Assembly (NCBI GenBank): GCA_002362385.1
Contig: DEUB01000010.1
Location: 62,001-126,000, forward strand
Direction of reading: 5' to 3'
Origin: Lachnospiraceae bacterium UBA3273
GTDB lineage: Bacteria > Bacillota > Clostridia > Lachnospirales > Lachnospiraceae
DNA: 64,000 nt
Shown here: piece after piece, positions 54,770 through 64,000 of the stretch
How the letters are laid out: every line of letters begins with the position of its first letter
Position numbering within the stretch: the first letter of the stretch is position 1
Translations under genes and position numbers: made by a program
The notes under the pieces: generated by a model
What the model was told of the DNA's origin: nothing
Databases searched by the model: none
Seen by the model: only the letters and a program-made list of their open reading frames with translations

Positions 54770-55447
54770 ATGAAGAATATAGTCAGGGATTATTTCAGGG
54801 CAATAAAGATAAGCCGTTTGGGAAGAGAGACAAACGGTCTGTTTCTTCTTTCTTATTTTATCGTAATGCCCGTATTGATAGGGGTAACCGGAAATGTAAA
54901 TTTCCGGAGGGAATATATGATAGCTTTTACGGGTATCCTCCTGCCCATGGCACTGTGCTGTCTGGATATTTTGCTGCGAAGCCCCGGGCTTGATAAAATG
55001 ATGTATCTGTGTCCTATGAGCAGGGAGGAACGAAAAAAATATATTTACGGCATGTATCGTTTCGGCGTGGCGGTCAGGATGCTTGTTTCTCTTATGGGAG
55101 TATGTATCATCATTCCCTTTTCCTGTTGCGGTCTGTTTTCGGCTGTGCAGATATTACTGAATGATTTCCTCATAGCGGTCATGACAGCTTCGGAAGGAAG
55201 CGGGGAGAACGATGGAACGAATAAGGAAATCCAGCAGCAGATCTTGATCATAGCCCTGGCCTTTATTTCCAATATTATTGAGACGGCCATTGTGGCGGAT
55301 GAACTGCCGGATTTTTGGGTTAAACTGGCACTCTTTGGAATATTTGTCATCGTACAGCTTCCCATGTCGTTAAAATACGTCAGGTATCAAAAACAGAAGC
55401 TGGATGATGCGGTTTACTACGAAACATGGTTAAGGAGAACGGCATGA
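54770..55447 (+). CDS. ABC transporter membrane protein (YtrC/D-like)
   Basis: 225 aa with about six hydrophobic segments (FLLSYFIVMPVLIGV, MIAFTGILLPMALCCLDIL, VRMLVSLMGVCIIIPFSCC, QQILIIALAFISNIIETAIV). CPMSREERKKYIYGMYRF is shared in type with the permease at 56580 (LPLSRCQFKRYRIGKLFR). Ends in ATGA overlap with the regulator. Confidence 0.75.
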   Translation: MKNIVRDYFRAIKISRLGRETNGLFLLSYFIVMPVLIGVTGNVNFRREYMIAFTGILLPMALCCLDILLRSPGLDKMMYLCPMSREERKKYIYGMYRFGVAVRMLVSLMGVCIIIPFSCCGLFSAVQILLNDFLIAVMTASEGSGENDGTNKEIQQQILIIALAFISNIIETAIVADELPDFWVKLALFGIFVIVQLPMSLKYVRYQKQKLDDAVYYETWLRRTA

Positions 55448-55812
55448 AAATTACAATTCTTCCACAAGGGACTCTTGCGATCTATGAGCAGATCGTCAAC
55501 CAATTAAAAAATGCCATTGTGACGGGGCACCTTCAGGCGGGAGAGGCCCTGCCCTCTATACGGGCATTGGCGGCGGATCTAAGCGTCAGCGTCATTACCA
55601 CCAAGCGGGCTTATGAAGAACTGGAAAAGGAAGGGCTTATCCGGTCCGTGGCGGGAAAAGGCTTTTATGTCTGCGAGTACAATACGGATTATCTGAAGGA
55701 AAAGCAGCTGATGATGATCGAGAAACGGCTGGGAGAACTGATCGACGAAGCGAAACAGGCAGGTCTTGGATGCGGGGAATTTGTGGAGATGGCGGAAACC
55801 TTGTGGAAATAA
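55444..55812 (+). CDS. GntR family regulator, YtrA subfamily
   Basis: 122 aa. Winged helix PQGTLAIYEQIVNQLKNAIVTGHLQAGEALPSIRALAADLSVSVITTKRAYEELEKEGLIRSVAGKGFYV, then a short helical dimerisation tail as in YtrA (about 130 aa). Represses ABC operons until an envelope signal appears. Start overlaps the previous stop (ATGA). Confidence 0.93.
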   Translation: MKITILPQGTLAIYEQIVNQLKNAIVTGHLQAGEALPSIRALAADLSVSVITTKRAYEELEKEGLIRSVAGKGFYVCEYNTDYLKEKQLMMIEKRLGELIDEAKQAGLGCGEFVEMAETLWK

Positions 55813-55879
55813 CGGAAAGTTTATGAAAGTACCGGAATTTTTGGCAAAAGCAGTACAAATCTGCGCTAGGAGGGATAAC

Positions 55880-56563
55880 ATGACGGTTCCTGTATTATCA
55901 TTTGAACATGTAACGGGAAAAGGGCGTAAATTTCATTTGGAAGACATCAGTTTTGAAGTGATGCCAGGATTTATCTACGGGCTGACGGGAAAGAACGGTG
56001 CGGGAAAAACCACGCTCTTTCAATATATCATGAAGGAAAATGCCGGGTACAAGGGGTGTATCTGCGTGGATGGAGAGGATATCAAAGATAACCATGCCGC
56101 CGTTATGAATAAAGTGGGTCTGGTCTCTTCGGACAACAGCTTTTTCGAATCTTGCACATGCAGGCAGAACGCAAAGGTCTTAGGGGCTTTCTATGACGGG
56201 TTCTCCATGGAAAAGTTTGAGACGGTCATGGAGGAGTGGAAGGTGCCGCCGGGGAAGGTCTACCGGAAAATGTCCCGGGGAGAGAAGTATAAGTTCCAGC
56301 TGGCATTTGCCATTGCCCACGATCCCTGTCTCTACCTGTTGGATGAAGTGATGGCGGGAATGGACCCGGTATTCAGGCGGGAGTTCTTTGACAGGATGCG
56401 GCAGCTCATAAAGGATGAGAAGGCGTCTGTCCTGATGACCAGCCATATTTTGTCGGAGATGGAAACGGGTACGGATTATACGGGCGTACTGGAGAACGGC
56501 AGACTGACCGTATTTGGGGAAAGTCCGGAAGTTGCGGATAAACTGGAACGAAAAATAATTTAA
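55880..56563 (+). CDS. ABC transporter ATP-binding protein, second
   Basis: 227 aa. Walker A GKNGAGKTTLF (about 39-49), signature MSRGEKYKFQLAFAIA, Walker B LYLLDEVMAGMDP, H-loop TSHILSE. GGAGGGA at 55868-55874 sets the start; the frame is open upstream into the regulator gene without a ribosome site. Confidence 0.92.
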   Translation: MTVPVLSFEHVTGKGRKFHLEDISFEVMPGFIYGLTGKNGAGKTTLFQYIMKENAGYKGCICVDGEDIKDNHAAVMNKVGLVSSDNSFFESCTCRQNAKVLGAFYDGFSMEKFETVMEEWKVPPGKVYRKMSRGEKYKFQLAFAIAHDPCLYLLDEVMAGMDPVFRREFFDRMRQLIKDEKASVLMTSHILSEMETGTDYTGVLENGRLTVFGESPEVADKLERKII

Positions 56564-56579
56564 AAGCGGGGAAAAGCTT

Positions 56580-57083
56580 ATGGACGGAAAAGGATTTTTG
56601 GATAAAGGGCAGCAGGCGGTGCTGGAACGGTTTTTTAAAGAAGAAAAGATATGGTATCCGGACTATTGGTATTTGTGCTTTGCAGGCGGCCTGATGCTTG
56701 CACCGGCCATGTTTCTATTTATCATGCCCTTCCAGATATGGGAGGGGGATTACACGTCCGTTCTAGTGGTACTTGTCCTGGAATTGGCGGGGGTGGAAGT
56801 GTATCTGGGAAGATACGTAAGCTTCAGGGCGGAAGGAAAAATAAAGGATGTTTATGAAGTGCTGCGTTTTCTTCCCCTTTCCCGCTGCCAGTTTAAACGA
56901 TACAGAATCGGGAAGCTTTTCAGGCTGTGCCTGAAACTGACAGGGACGGCAGCAATCTGCCAGACGGCGTTTGCAGGGGTATTTATGCATACGTTTTCCA
57001 TAGGAAATATCCTGATGCCTGTGCTCTTATGTTTTCTGGCGCCCATGGTAATAGCGTGCTGCCAAAGGAATTATATGTGCTAA
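56580..57083 (+). CDS. ABC transporter membrane protein, apparently truncated by repeat
   Basis: 167 aa, hydrophobic segments YWYLCFAGGLMLAPAMFLFIMPF, SVLVVLVLELAGVEVYLG, LTGTAAICQTAFAGVFMHTF and ILMPVLLCFLAPMVIA. It is about 60 residues shorter than its partner at 54770, and its last ten codons lie inside the 60-bp repeat (57054-57113), so the original end seems to have been lost when the repeat arrived. May be inactive. GGGGAAAAGC precedes the ATG. Confidence 0.7.
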   Translation: MDGKGFLDKGQQAVLERFFKEEKIWYPDYWYLCFAGGLMLAPAMFLFIMPFQIWEGDYTSVLVVLVLELAGVEVYLGRYVSFRAEGKIKDVYEVLRFLPLSRCQFKRYRIGKLFRLCLKLTGTAAICQTAFAGVFMHTFSIGNILMPVLLCFLAPMVIACCQRNYMC

Positions 57084-57113
57084 AGGGCCGTCTGCCGCCT
57101 TGAAAATTGATTT
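57054..57113 (+). repeat. 60-bp dispersed repeat, copy 2
   Basis: Ungapped match to 22441-22500 (52/60). Contains the end of the permease frame and precedes the hybrid kinase promoter by 15 bases. Confidence 0.85.
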
Positions 57114-57128
57114 CCATAGATTTGCCGA

Positions 57129-57157
57129 TTGAGAACTTGTTTTTTCTGTGCTATACT
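57129..57157 (+). promoter_or_regulatory. Promoter of hybrid histidine kinase
   Basis: TTGAGA at 57129-57134, 17-base spacer, TATACT at 57152-57157. Confidence 0.75.
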
Positions 57158-57246
57158 TAATTCCGAAAATAGGAGAAATATATCTGAATTTACATATCAG
57201 GGAGAAGAGTTCATGAAAAAAACAAGATCCTTTTGGATGATTACCT

Positions 57247-60200
57247 ATGTTGTTTCTTCTGGCTGCGATAATCGTTTTATTCCAGTGGTATACGGACCAG
57301 AACAGCAAACGCATGGAGGAACGGAATAAAAACTATGCGGCCGATTCGGCACAGATAAAGGCTGAGCAGATCAATGATGAACTGGGCAATGCTTTGAGCC
57401 GTATCAGTGCCTATTCCTATTTTACGGGAACCAGTCTGGACAAACCGGAAGTGACGCCGCAGATGTTAAAGGAAATGGAAGAAAACACACAATTCGACGC
57501 AGTTATTTTTACAGATCTTAACGGTATCGATTATGCGTCTGACGGGCGGACTGTGGAAGTAATGGACAGGGATTTTTATAAAAAAGGCATAGAAGGAGAC
57601 GAGGGAATCTCCATCATATACGATCCGCGCTTTTTTGACGAGGCAATGGCATGTTTTTATACGCCCGTCCGCTATAAAGACGAGATCATAGGCGTGCTGC
57701 GGGGCGCCTATCTGGCCGAAGAATATTTAAAGAATATGCTGAGTACCACTTATTTCGGAGAAGCGGCCGATGTGTATTTGTGTGCGGCTGACGGAAAAGT
57801 GATCGCCGGATCCGACAATACAACCATATATGAAGAACCGCTTTTGGAAATTTTACAGAAAAACGGCGTGATCGATGAACAGGCCGCAGCCGATGCGAAA
57901 GCTGTTTTTGAAAACGGCGGAGAAGGGGCGTTTATCTGCAGCTCGAACAGCAAAACAGATAATATCTGCGTAAGATATCTGAAGGACTATGACTTTGTCC
58001 TTGTACAGACCTTTCCTAAAAGTGTGACGCAGAGCATGATAAGGGATGAAAACTTTGTAGGGATCCGTCTGGAAGCCATGCTGATCGCACTGTTTGTCAT
58101 CTATATCGTTGCCCTGATCCTCCGGTCGGAACGAAACAGAAAGATGCTGGAGCAGGAAAATCTGGAGATGGGATATATCATCAATGGCGTCAATACTCTT
58201 TTTACCAGGTTCGTCCTCGTTGATTTTGAAGCGGATACCTACCAGTATCTGGCAGGCACCAAGCCGGAAGGCGTCAACCTTGCGGTAAAGGGGCCTTATA
58301 AAGCGTGGGTGGATCATACCACCGATATTCTGATGAATGAAAGCGACCGGCCCGCTTTTGCTAAGGCAATGGAAAAGGAAGCTCTGACAGAGGCCCTGGA
58401 GAAACAGAGCGATGTCCGTTTTGAATGCCACGTACTGCGGAACGGCCATGGAGAATGGGAGCATGTGAATATCATCTGTCTGGAAAGAAAGGAAGGCAGG
58501 GCGGTCAAGGTTTTGGCTATCCGTCAGAATATTACGGAAGTAAAGGAACGGGAAATGCATATCCAGGCGGAAATGTCTCTTGCTGACAGAAAAGAGAGGC
58601 AGTATCGGATCGCTATTACATCGAATGCTTTTTCCACCTTTGAATTTAATCTGACAAAGGATCTGATAGAGCAGGATATTGTACGGGAAATAGACGGAGA
58701 ACAGGTATCCCTTTTAGAGAGGGCGGGATTAAAAGTTCCCTGTAAGGCTTCCGAGTGTTTTGCGTGCTGGAAAAAATTTGTACTGGAAGAGTCCCTGGAA
58801 GATTACAGCGCTGCCGTAAATACGGAATATCTCAAAGGGCGCTTTGAGGAGGGACAGGCAGAGGTTACCGTCGACTACTGGGGACAGTCTCCCGAAGGCG
58901 GTCAGATGTGCGTCCGCCAGTCCTTTATCATGACCCAGGATAACGACACGGACGACATTATGGTCATGGTAGTTTCAAGGGAGATCACGGAGCAGGTGCA
59001 GAAGCAGAGGGAACAGACCCAGGCGCTGCAGGATGCTCTGATGCAGGCGCAGCATGCCAACAAGGCAAAATCTACCTTCCTTTCCAATATGTCCCATGAC
59101 ATCCGTACGCCCATGAATGCCATCATAGGATTTACAACGATTGCGGTCAGCCATATAGACAATAAGGATCAGGTCAGGGAATGTCTGCAGAAGGTGTTGT
59201 CTTCCAGTAATCATCTTCTGAGCCTGATCAATGATATTCTGGATATGAGCAGGATCGAGAGCGGGAAGGTACAGATCAAAGAGCAGGAATGCAATATTTC
59301 AGAGCTGATGCACAATCTGGTCAATATCATCCAGCCCCAGGTAAAGGCAAAGCAGCTGGAGTTATTTATTGATACCTTTGAAGTCGCAAACGAAGATGTG
59401 ATAGCCGATGCCCTGAAACTAAACCAGGTATTTATCAATCTTTTAAGCAACGCCGTTAAATATACTCCGGCAGGCGGGACCATTACATTCCGCATCATGC
59501 AGAAGACCACATTCCGACACGGTTACGGCGATTATATCTTTATCATCAAGGATAACGGCATCGGAATGTCAAAGGATTTTGTGGAACATATTTTTGAACC
59601 CTTCGAAAGAGAGACGACCGTTACCCAGAACGGTATACAGGGAACGGGTCTGGGTATGGCGATTACCAGGAATATCGTGGAAATGATGAACGGAAACATC
59701 AGCGTTGAAAGTGAAGTTGGCAAAGGCAGCACCTTTACCGTGGAACTTTCTTTAAGGCTCCAGGATGTGGAGAAGAATGCGGCCCAGATCAAAGAGCTGG
59801 AAGGGCTGCGGGCGCTGGTCGTGGATGATGATTTCAATACCTGTGACAGTGTCAGCAAAATGTTAAAACAGATCGGAATGCGGTCGGAATGGACAACTTC
59901 CGGCAGAGAGGCGGTATACCGGGCGAAGTCGGCTTATGAGGAAGGGGATGCTTACCATACTTATATCATTGACTGGCAGATGCCGGAGACCAGCGGCGTG
60001 GAAACGGCGAGAAGGATCCGGAAATCCGTGGGCGGAGATGTGCCGATCATTATTTTAACAGCCTATGACTGGTCGGATATCGAGGAGGATGCAAAGGCAG
60101 CGGGAGTTACGGCCTTTTGCGCAAAACCCCTTTTCATGTCCGATCTGAAATCCGTCTTGTTAGCGGCTAACAATCTTATCGAAAAAGAGGAAGAGGTTGC

Positions 60201-60603
60201 GGAATGGACCAAGGCTGACTTTAGGGGTAAACGTGTCCTTTTGGTGGAGGATATTGAATTAAACCGCGAGATAGCCGAAGTAATTCTTACGGAATCGGGC
60301 TTTGAGGTGGAGACGGCTCCGGACGGAACGGATGCGGTAGCCATGGTAAGAGAAGCGGAGGAATATCACTATGATGTGATCTTAATGGATATTCAGATGC
60401 CTATCATGGACGGCTATGAGGCAACGCGGACCATCAGAAACCTTCCCAGGAAGGATGTGAAGGATCTGCCCATCATTGCCATGACGGCCAACGCCCTGGA
60501 GGAAGATAAAGAGGCTGCCTTAAAGAACGGAATGAATGCCCATATTGCAAAGCCTTTGGATATGGATATCTTTATGACGGTGCTTAAGGGATTTTTAAAA
60601 TAA
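57247..60603 (+). CDS. Hybrid sensor histidine kinase with two receivers; N-terminal frameshift likely
   Basis: 1118 aa from this ATG. TM1 at the very start, Cache-like sensor (about 20-270), TM2 (about 272-293), two PAS-like regions (about 310-440, 450-580), HisKA with [17 protein letters not shown] (His near 619), HATPase ([20 protein letters not shown] about 724; GTGLGMAI), receiver 1 (about 850-970, IIDWQMPE) and receiver 2 (about 993-1118, [13 protein letters not shown]). A better start with ribosome site GGGAGAAGAG lies at 57213 ([14 protein letters not shown]) in another frame; removing one T from TTT 57253-57255 would join it to [12 protein letters not shown]. No partner gene adjacent. 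Confidence 0.88.
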   Translation: MLFLLAAIIVLFQWYTDQNSKRMEERNKNYAADSAQIKAEQINDELGNALSRISAYSYFTGTSLDKPEVTPQMLKEMEENTQFDAVIFTDLNGIDYASDGRTVEVMDRDFYKKGIEGDEGISIIYDPRFFDEAMACFYTPVRYKDEIIGVLRGAYLAEEYLKNMLSTTYFGEAADVYLCAADGKVIAGSDNTTIYEEPLLEILQKNGVIDEQAAADAKAVFENGGEGAFICSSNSKTDNICVRYLKDYDFVLVQTFPKSVTQSMIRDENFVGIRLEAMLIALFVIYIVALILRSERNRKMLEQENLEMGYIINGVNTLFTRFVLVDFEADTYQYLAGTKPEGVNLAVKGPYKAWVDHTTDILMNESDRPAFAKAMEKEALTEALEKQSDVRFECHVLRNGHGEWEHVNIICLERKEGRAVKVLAIRQNITEVKEREMHIQAEMSLADRKERQYRIAITSNAFSTFEFNLTKDLIEQDIVREIDGEQVSLLERAGLKVPCKASECFACWKKFVLEESLEDYSAAVNTEYLKGRFEEGQAEVTVDYWGQSPEGGQMCVRQSFIMTQDNDTDDIMVMVVSREITEQVQKQREQTQALQDALMQAQHANKAKSTFLSNMSHDIRTPMNAIIGFTTIAVSHIDNKDQVRECLQKVLSSSNHLLSLINDILDMSRIESGKVQIKEQECNISELMHNLVNIIQPQVKAKQLELFIDTFEVANEDVIADALKLNQVFINLLSNAVKYTPAGGTITFRIMQKTTFRHGYGDYIFIIKDNGIGMSKDFVEHIFEPFERETTVTQNGIQGTGLGMAITRNIVEMMNGNISVESEVGKGSTFTVELSLRLQDVEKNAAQIKELEGLRALVVDDDFNTCDSVSKMLKQIGMRSEWTTSGREAVYRAKSAYEEGDAYHTYIIDWQMPETSGVETARRIRKSVGGDVPIIILTAYDWSDIEEDAKAAGVTAFCAKPLFMSDLKSVLLAANNLIEKEEEVAEWTKADFRGKRVLLVEDIELNREIAEVILTESGFEVETAPDGTDAVAMVREAEEYHYDVILMDIQMPIMDGYEATRTIRNLPRKDVKDLPIIAMTANALEEDKEAALKNGMNAHIAKPLDMDIFMTVLKGFLK

Positions 60604-60673
60604 ATGCAGGGCCTTTTGCGTCACGGTATGCAGAGGGTGCAAAAGCATATGGATAAAAGAGGAGAATGAAAAA

Positions 60674-61600
60674 ATGGAACAAAGGGAAATGGAACAGGTT
60701 ATGAAGAAGGCGGAGGTCTTAATAGAAGCCCTGCCTTATATACAAAGGTTCAACCGTAAGATCATCGTTGTAAAATACGGCGGCAGCGCCATGAGCAATG
60801 AAGAACTGCAAAAAAATGTCATCAAGGATGTTACCTTGTTAAAGCTTGTAGGATTTAAACCCATTATCGTTCACGGAGGCGGAAAGGCCATCAGCAGATG
60901 GGTCGGCAAGGTGGGAAAGGAAGCCGAATTTGTCAATGGGCTTCGGGTAACCGACGAGGAGACCATGGAGATTGCGGAAATGGTCCTTGGAAGGGTCAAT
61001 AAGAGCCTGGTTACCATGGTACAGGAGCTTGGGGTAAAGGCCGTTGGTATCAGCGGTAAGGACGGCGGACTGTTAAAGGTAAATAAAAAATATTCTGACG
61101 GCAAGGATATCGGATATGTGGGAGATATTAAAGAGGTGGACGCCAAGATCCTTTACGATCTTCTGGAAAATGATTTCCTTCCCATTGTAGCGCCCATAGG
61201 GCTGGACGACGATTTTAATACCTACAACATCAATGCGGACGATGCCGCCTGTGCCATTGCCAAGGCGGTAAAGGCGGATAAACTTGTGTTTTTAACGGAT
61301 ATTGAAGGGCTTTACCGGGATATCAACGATAAGAGCACTTTTATTTCCAGGCTGACCGCTTCCGACGCTAAGGCGTTGATTGAAAGCGGCATTATCGGCG
61401 GAGGCATGCTGCCGAAGCTCAATAATTGTACGGAAGCCATTGAGGAAGGGGTCAGCCGGGTGCATATCCTGGACGGAAGGGTTCCCCATTGTCTGCTTCT
61501 GGAGATCTTTACCAAGCACGGTATCGGCACTGCGATCATTTCTGACGATGATAACCTGGCAAAAGGGATCCACCGGGACAAATTCTGCCCTGAAGAATAA
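60674..61600 (+). CDS. argB: Acetylglutamate kinase
   Basis: 308 aa. Phosphorylates N-acetylglutamate, second step of arginine synthesis. [12 protein letters not shown] (about 29-40), [84 protein letters not shown]-terminal helical extension suggests the arginine-inhibited hexameric type. AGGAGAA before the ATG. 69 bases before argD. Confidence 0.97.
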   Translation: MEQREMEQVMKKAEVLIEALPYIQRFNRKIIVVKYGGSAMSNEELQKNVIKDVTLLKLVGFKPIIVHGGGKAISRWVGKVGKEAEFVNGLRVTDEETMEIAEMVLGRVNKSLVTMVQELGVKAVGISGKDGGLLKVNKKYSDGKDIGYVGDIKEVDAKILYDLLENDFLPIVAPIGLDDDFNTYNINADDAACAIAKAVKADKLVFLTDIEGLYRDINDKSTFISRLTASDAKALIESGIIGGGMLPKLNNCTEAIEEGVSRVHILDGRVPHCLLLEIFTKHGIGTAIISDDDNLAKGIHRDKFCPEE

Positions 61601-61669
61601 AAAAACGGCGGGAGAAGAAACAGCCTGAAAGCGGAAGGAAAACCGCATAAACAGTAAGGAGAGAATAAA

Positions 61670-62860
61670 ATGGCAAAGGATATGAAAACATACATTGACG
61701 AAGCGGAAAGCGCCCTGTTACACACCTATAACCGTTATCAGGTAGTGCTTGAAAGAGGAGACGGCGTTTATCTGTATGATATGAACGGCAAACGTTATCT
61801 GGATTTTGTGGCGGGTATCGCCGTGTTTGCATTGGGTTACGGAAATAAAGAATATAACGATGCGTTAAAGGAGCAGATCGATAAGATCATTCATACTTCC
61901 AATTATTACTATAATATACCGGCCGTTGAGGCGGCAAAAAAGCTGAAAGAGGTTTCCGGCATGGACCGGGTGTTCTTTACCAATTCCGGCGCAGAAGCCA
62001 TGGAAGGGGCCATCAAGGCGGCCAGGAAGTATGCCTACAACAAGGACGGCAGAACGGACCATGAGATCATTGCCATGAACCATTCCTTCCACGGACGCAC
62101 CATGGGAGCCCTGGCGGTTACGGGGAATCCCCACTACAGGGAAGCCTTTGAGCCTTTGATCGGAAATATCAGATTCGCAGATCTGAATGATTTGGACAGC
62201 GTCAAAGCCCAGATTACGGACAGGACCTGCGCCATTATTTTTGAGACCGTTCAGGGAGAAGGCGGCATTTATCCTGCCACAAAGGAATTTATGGAAGGAG
62301 TGCGCGCCATTTGTGACGAAAGGGATATCCTGATGATCTTAGACGAAGTGCAGTGCGGCATGGGAAGGACCGGCTATATGTATGCATGGCAGAAATACGG
62401 GGTAAAGCCCGATATTATGACCACGGCAAAGGCTTTGGGCTGCGGCGTTCCCGTGGGGGCTTTTCTCTTAAACGAAAAGACAGGCAGCTCTTCATTGGCG
62501 GCAGGAGACCACGGAACCACTTACGGCGGCAATCCTCTTGCCTGTGCGGCGGTCTGCAAGGTATTTGAACTGTTTGAAAAAGAGCATATACTGGAGCATG
62601 TTAAGGAGGTTTCCGCATACCTGGAGGAGAAGCTCAATGCCCTTGCAGGGGAATGTGAGGACATTAAATGCCGCAGGGGCGCGGGACTTATGCAGGGACT
62701 GGAATTTAATAAGCCTGTAGGCGGCATTATCACAAAGGCAATGGATGAGGGACTGATCCTCATAAATGCGGGAAGCAACATTATCCGCTTTGTTCCGCCC
62801 CTTGTTATAAAAAAGCAGGATGTGGATGACATGATCGCCATTTTACAAAAATGTCTGTAG
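61670..62860 (+). CDS. argD: Acetylornithine aminotransferase
   Basis: 396 aa PLP enzyme of arginine (and possibly lysine) synthesis. FTNSGAEAMEGAIKAARKYA, NHSFHGRTMGALAVTG, ILDEVQCGMGRTGYMYAWQ, and PLP Lys in MTTAKALGCGVPVGAF; GDHGTTYGGNPLACA. Follows argB in the same operon (AAGGAGAG ribosome site). Confidence 0.97.
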   Translation: MAKDMKTYIDEAESALLHTYNRYQVVLERGDGVYLYDMNGKRYLDFVAGIAVFALGYGNKEYNDALKEQIDKIIHTSNYYYNIPAVEAAKKLKEVSGMDRVFFTNSGAEAMEGAIKAARKYAYNKDGRTDHEIIAMNHSFHGRTMGALAVTGNPHYREAFEPLIGNIRFADLNDLDSVKAQITDRTCAIIFETVQGEGGIYPATKEFMEGVRAICDERDILMILDEVQCGMGRTGYMYAWQKYGVKPDIMTTAKALGCGVPVGAFLLNEKTGSSSLAAGDHGTTYGGNPLACAAVCKVFELFEKEHILEHVKEVSAYLEEKLNALAGECEDIKCRRGAGLMQGLEFNKPVGGIITKAMDEGLILINAGSNIIRFVPPLVIKKQDVDDMIAILQKCL

Positions 62861-62875
62861 GGTTGAGGTTCTGAT

Positions 62876-64000
62876 ATGACAAAAAAGATTTATGCGGTTA
62901 TTCTGGTGATCGCCATGACGGTTTTAACGGCACTGGCAGGAAATATAGAGAGCGGACAGACTGAGACGGCGGGGCTGTTTCAAAAGAAAGAGAATATTGT
63001 CATCTGGTATACGGATGATGCTTTAAGCGATTATCTGGCCGGGGCGGCCCTTAAGTATTATGAGGAAAATGATGTGCGCGTTACGCCGGTTCTGGTATCG
63101 GGACTGCAGTATTTAGAGCAGATCCACAATGCCCAGATGAGCGGCGAAGGTGCGCCGGATCTATACATTATCAGCAATGATACGCTGGAAAAAGCTTATT
63201 TATCGGGACTGGCGGCACAGATCACGGATCCGGAGGGAATGGTAAACGCATCCCACTATTCGGATGCTGCTCTCCATGCGGTCACATATGAAAATAAACT
63301 GCTGGGGTATCCCCTGTACTTTGAAACTTCCATTTTTTTATACAATGAAACCTATCTGACGGACATGGCGGTCAAAACTATTGAAGCGGAGCAGAATGCT
63401 GCGGAAGGGGAAGCCGCTATGGAAATGGTTGAGGCCGCGGAATCGGACGCCGAGTTAGAAGCCCTTGCAAACGACAACGGAGCCACATCCGTAAGCGACA
63501 TCACTGAGGAACAGATAAAAGAAAAAAAGGAAGCGCTGGTTCCCGTTACCATGGACGGTATTCTGACCTTTGCGGATTCCTACGACGCGCCGGAAATGGT
63601 GGAAGCGGTATTTAAGTGGGACGTATCGGATATTTTCTACAACTATTTTATTGTGGGAGACAGCATCAGCGTGGGCGGCATCAACGGAGACGACGCCGGG
63701 ACCATTGATATTTATAATCAGAAATCCGTTGAGTGCATGACCTTGTACCAGCAGCTGAACCAGTTTTTCTCCATCGATACAAAAGCGGTTACCTATGATT
63801 CTGTGCTTTCGGAATTCATGGAAGGAAAGATCGTATTTACTGTAGCCACTACCGACGCCATCGGCAAGTTAGAGAAGGGAAAAAAGGACGGCACTTTTGC
63901 CTATGAGTACGGGATAACGGAAATTCCCGCGGTCAGCGATACCCTGGCTTCCAAAAGCCTGTCCGTGACCAATGCGGTGGTCATAAACGGATTCAGTAAA
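62876..64000 (+). CDS. Extracellular solute-binding protein, 3' end outside window
   Basis: 375 codons visible, open at the window edge. N-terminal signal peptide (KKIYAVILVIAMTVLTALAG) without a clear lipobox Cys. Type 1 solute-binding pattern: IVIWYTDDALSDYLAGAALKYYEE, GEGAPDLYIISNDTLEKAYLSGLAAQIT, ENKLLGYPLYFETSIFLYNETYL, and KIVFTVATTDAIGKL, like sugar-binding MalE/UgpB proteins. An acidic insert of about 60 residues (from 165 on, rich in E/A) interrupts the domain and is unusual. 15 bases after argD, but function is unrelated. Transport partner genes would lie outside. Confidence 0.85.
   Translation, partial: MTKKIYAVILVIAMTVLTALAGNIESGQTETAGLFQKKENIVIWYTDDALSDYLAGAALKYYEENDVRVTPVLVSGLQYLEQIHNAQMSGEGAPDLYIISNDTLEKAYLSGLAAQITDPEGMVNASHYSDAALHAVTYENKLLGYPLYFETSIFLYNETYLTDMAVKTIEAEQNAAEGEAAMEMVEAAESDAELEALANDNGATSVSDITEEQIKEKKEALVPVTMDGILTFADSYDAPEMVEAVFKWDVSDIFYNYFIVGDSISVGGINGDDAGTIDIYNQKSVECMTLYQQLNQFFSIDTKAVTYDSVLSEFMEGKIVFTVATTDAIGKLEKGKKDGTFAYEYGITEIPAVSDTLASKSLSVTNAVVINGFSK

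Noticed and set aside
60611..60646. CTTTTGC/GCAAAAG hairpin between the hybrid kinase and argB as a terminator
   Set aside because: Long loop and no T tract.

Overview
The window looks like chromosome of an anaerobic, endospore-forming Firmicute, most probably a Lachnospiraceae (Clostridia). Evidence: spoVAD and spoVAE sporulation genes, strong GGAGG ribosome binding sites with some TTG/GTG starts, chemoreceptors and HD-GYP/GGDEF proteins, a BioY biotin transporter, and families common in that group (DUF5721, DUF6472, DUF6483-like). Base composition is mixed: the flanks are moderate GC, while about 29-48 kb is clearly AT-rich and has accessory-genome character.

Layout. 0-10.8 kb: signalling and housekeeping (chemoreceptor end, DNA-alkylation repair, glycerol kinase, BioY behind a BirA-like operator, zinc-ribbon Ser/Thr kinase, SpoVAD with a sigma-G-like promoter, membrane chemoreceptor, 7TM HD-GYP protein). 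10.9-15.2 kb: RidA, a stop-interrupted gene next to its intact paralogue, SpoVAE, DUF5721. 15.3-20.9 kb: GGDEF protein, AgrC/AgrA-like two-component pair, DegV, a second LytTR regulator, DUF1294. 21-23.7 kb: divergent argG and argC across a 367-base control region rich in ArgR-like half-sites, two promoters and one copy of a 60-bp dispersed repeat. 23.7-28.7 kb: AraC regulator, MATE exporter, sugar acetyltransferase, PHP phosphatase, small proteins.

28.8-39.6 kb is a run of mostly single-gene units on the plus strand (thioesterase, PfpI, GrpB, three GNATs, DUF1697, lipoprotein, isochorismatase, His-tailed EamA transporter, tandem hemerythrin, YdeI, a decayed DUF3791/DUF3990 module, nitrilase). 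39.6-43.1 kb holds the most interesting block: a broken AlbA/RecG-type regulator gene directly coupled to a tight operon of a DGQHR-type protein, a HEPN-type protein and an AbiH-family protein, a candidate anti-phage system. Next to it lies an insertion sequence with intact terminal repeats and target duplication whose transposase frame is interrupted by four in-frame TAG codons and nothing else. 45-48.4 kb has a methyltransferase, a DHFR-like protein and an AAA/DUF4143 ATPase.

48.4-57.1 kb returns to core-like composition: an AbrB-type regulator with a palindromic operator and a glycosyltransferase, SRPBCC protein, methyltransferase with a tiny DUF6472 gene, GNAT, HD-GYP protein, and a five-gene YtrA-type ABC operon controlled by a palindrome over its -10 box; its last gene ends inside the second copy of the 60-bp repeat. 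57.2-64 kb: a hybrid histidine kinase with a probable N-terminal frameshift, argB, argD and the start of a solute-binding protein that runs off the window. argC, argG, argB and argD together supply much of arginine synthesis but sit in two places 37 kb apart. No rRNA, tRNA or CRISPR array was seen.
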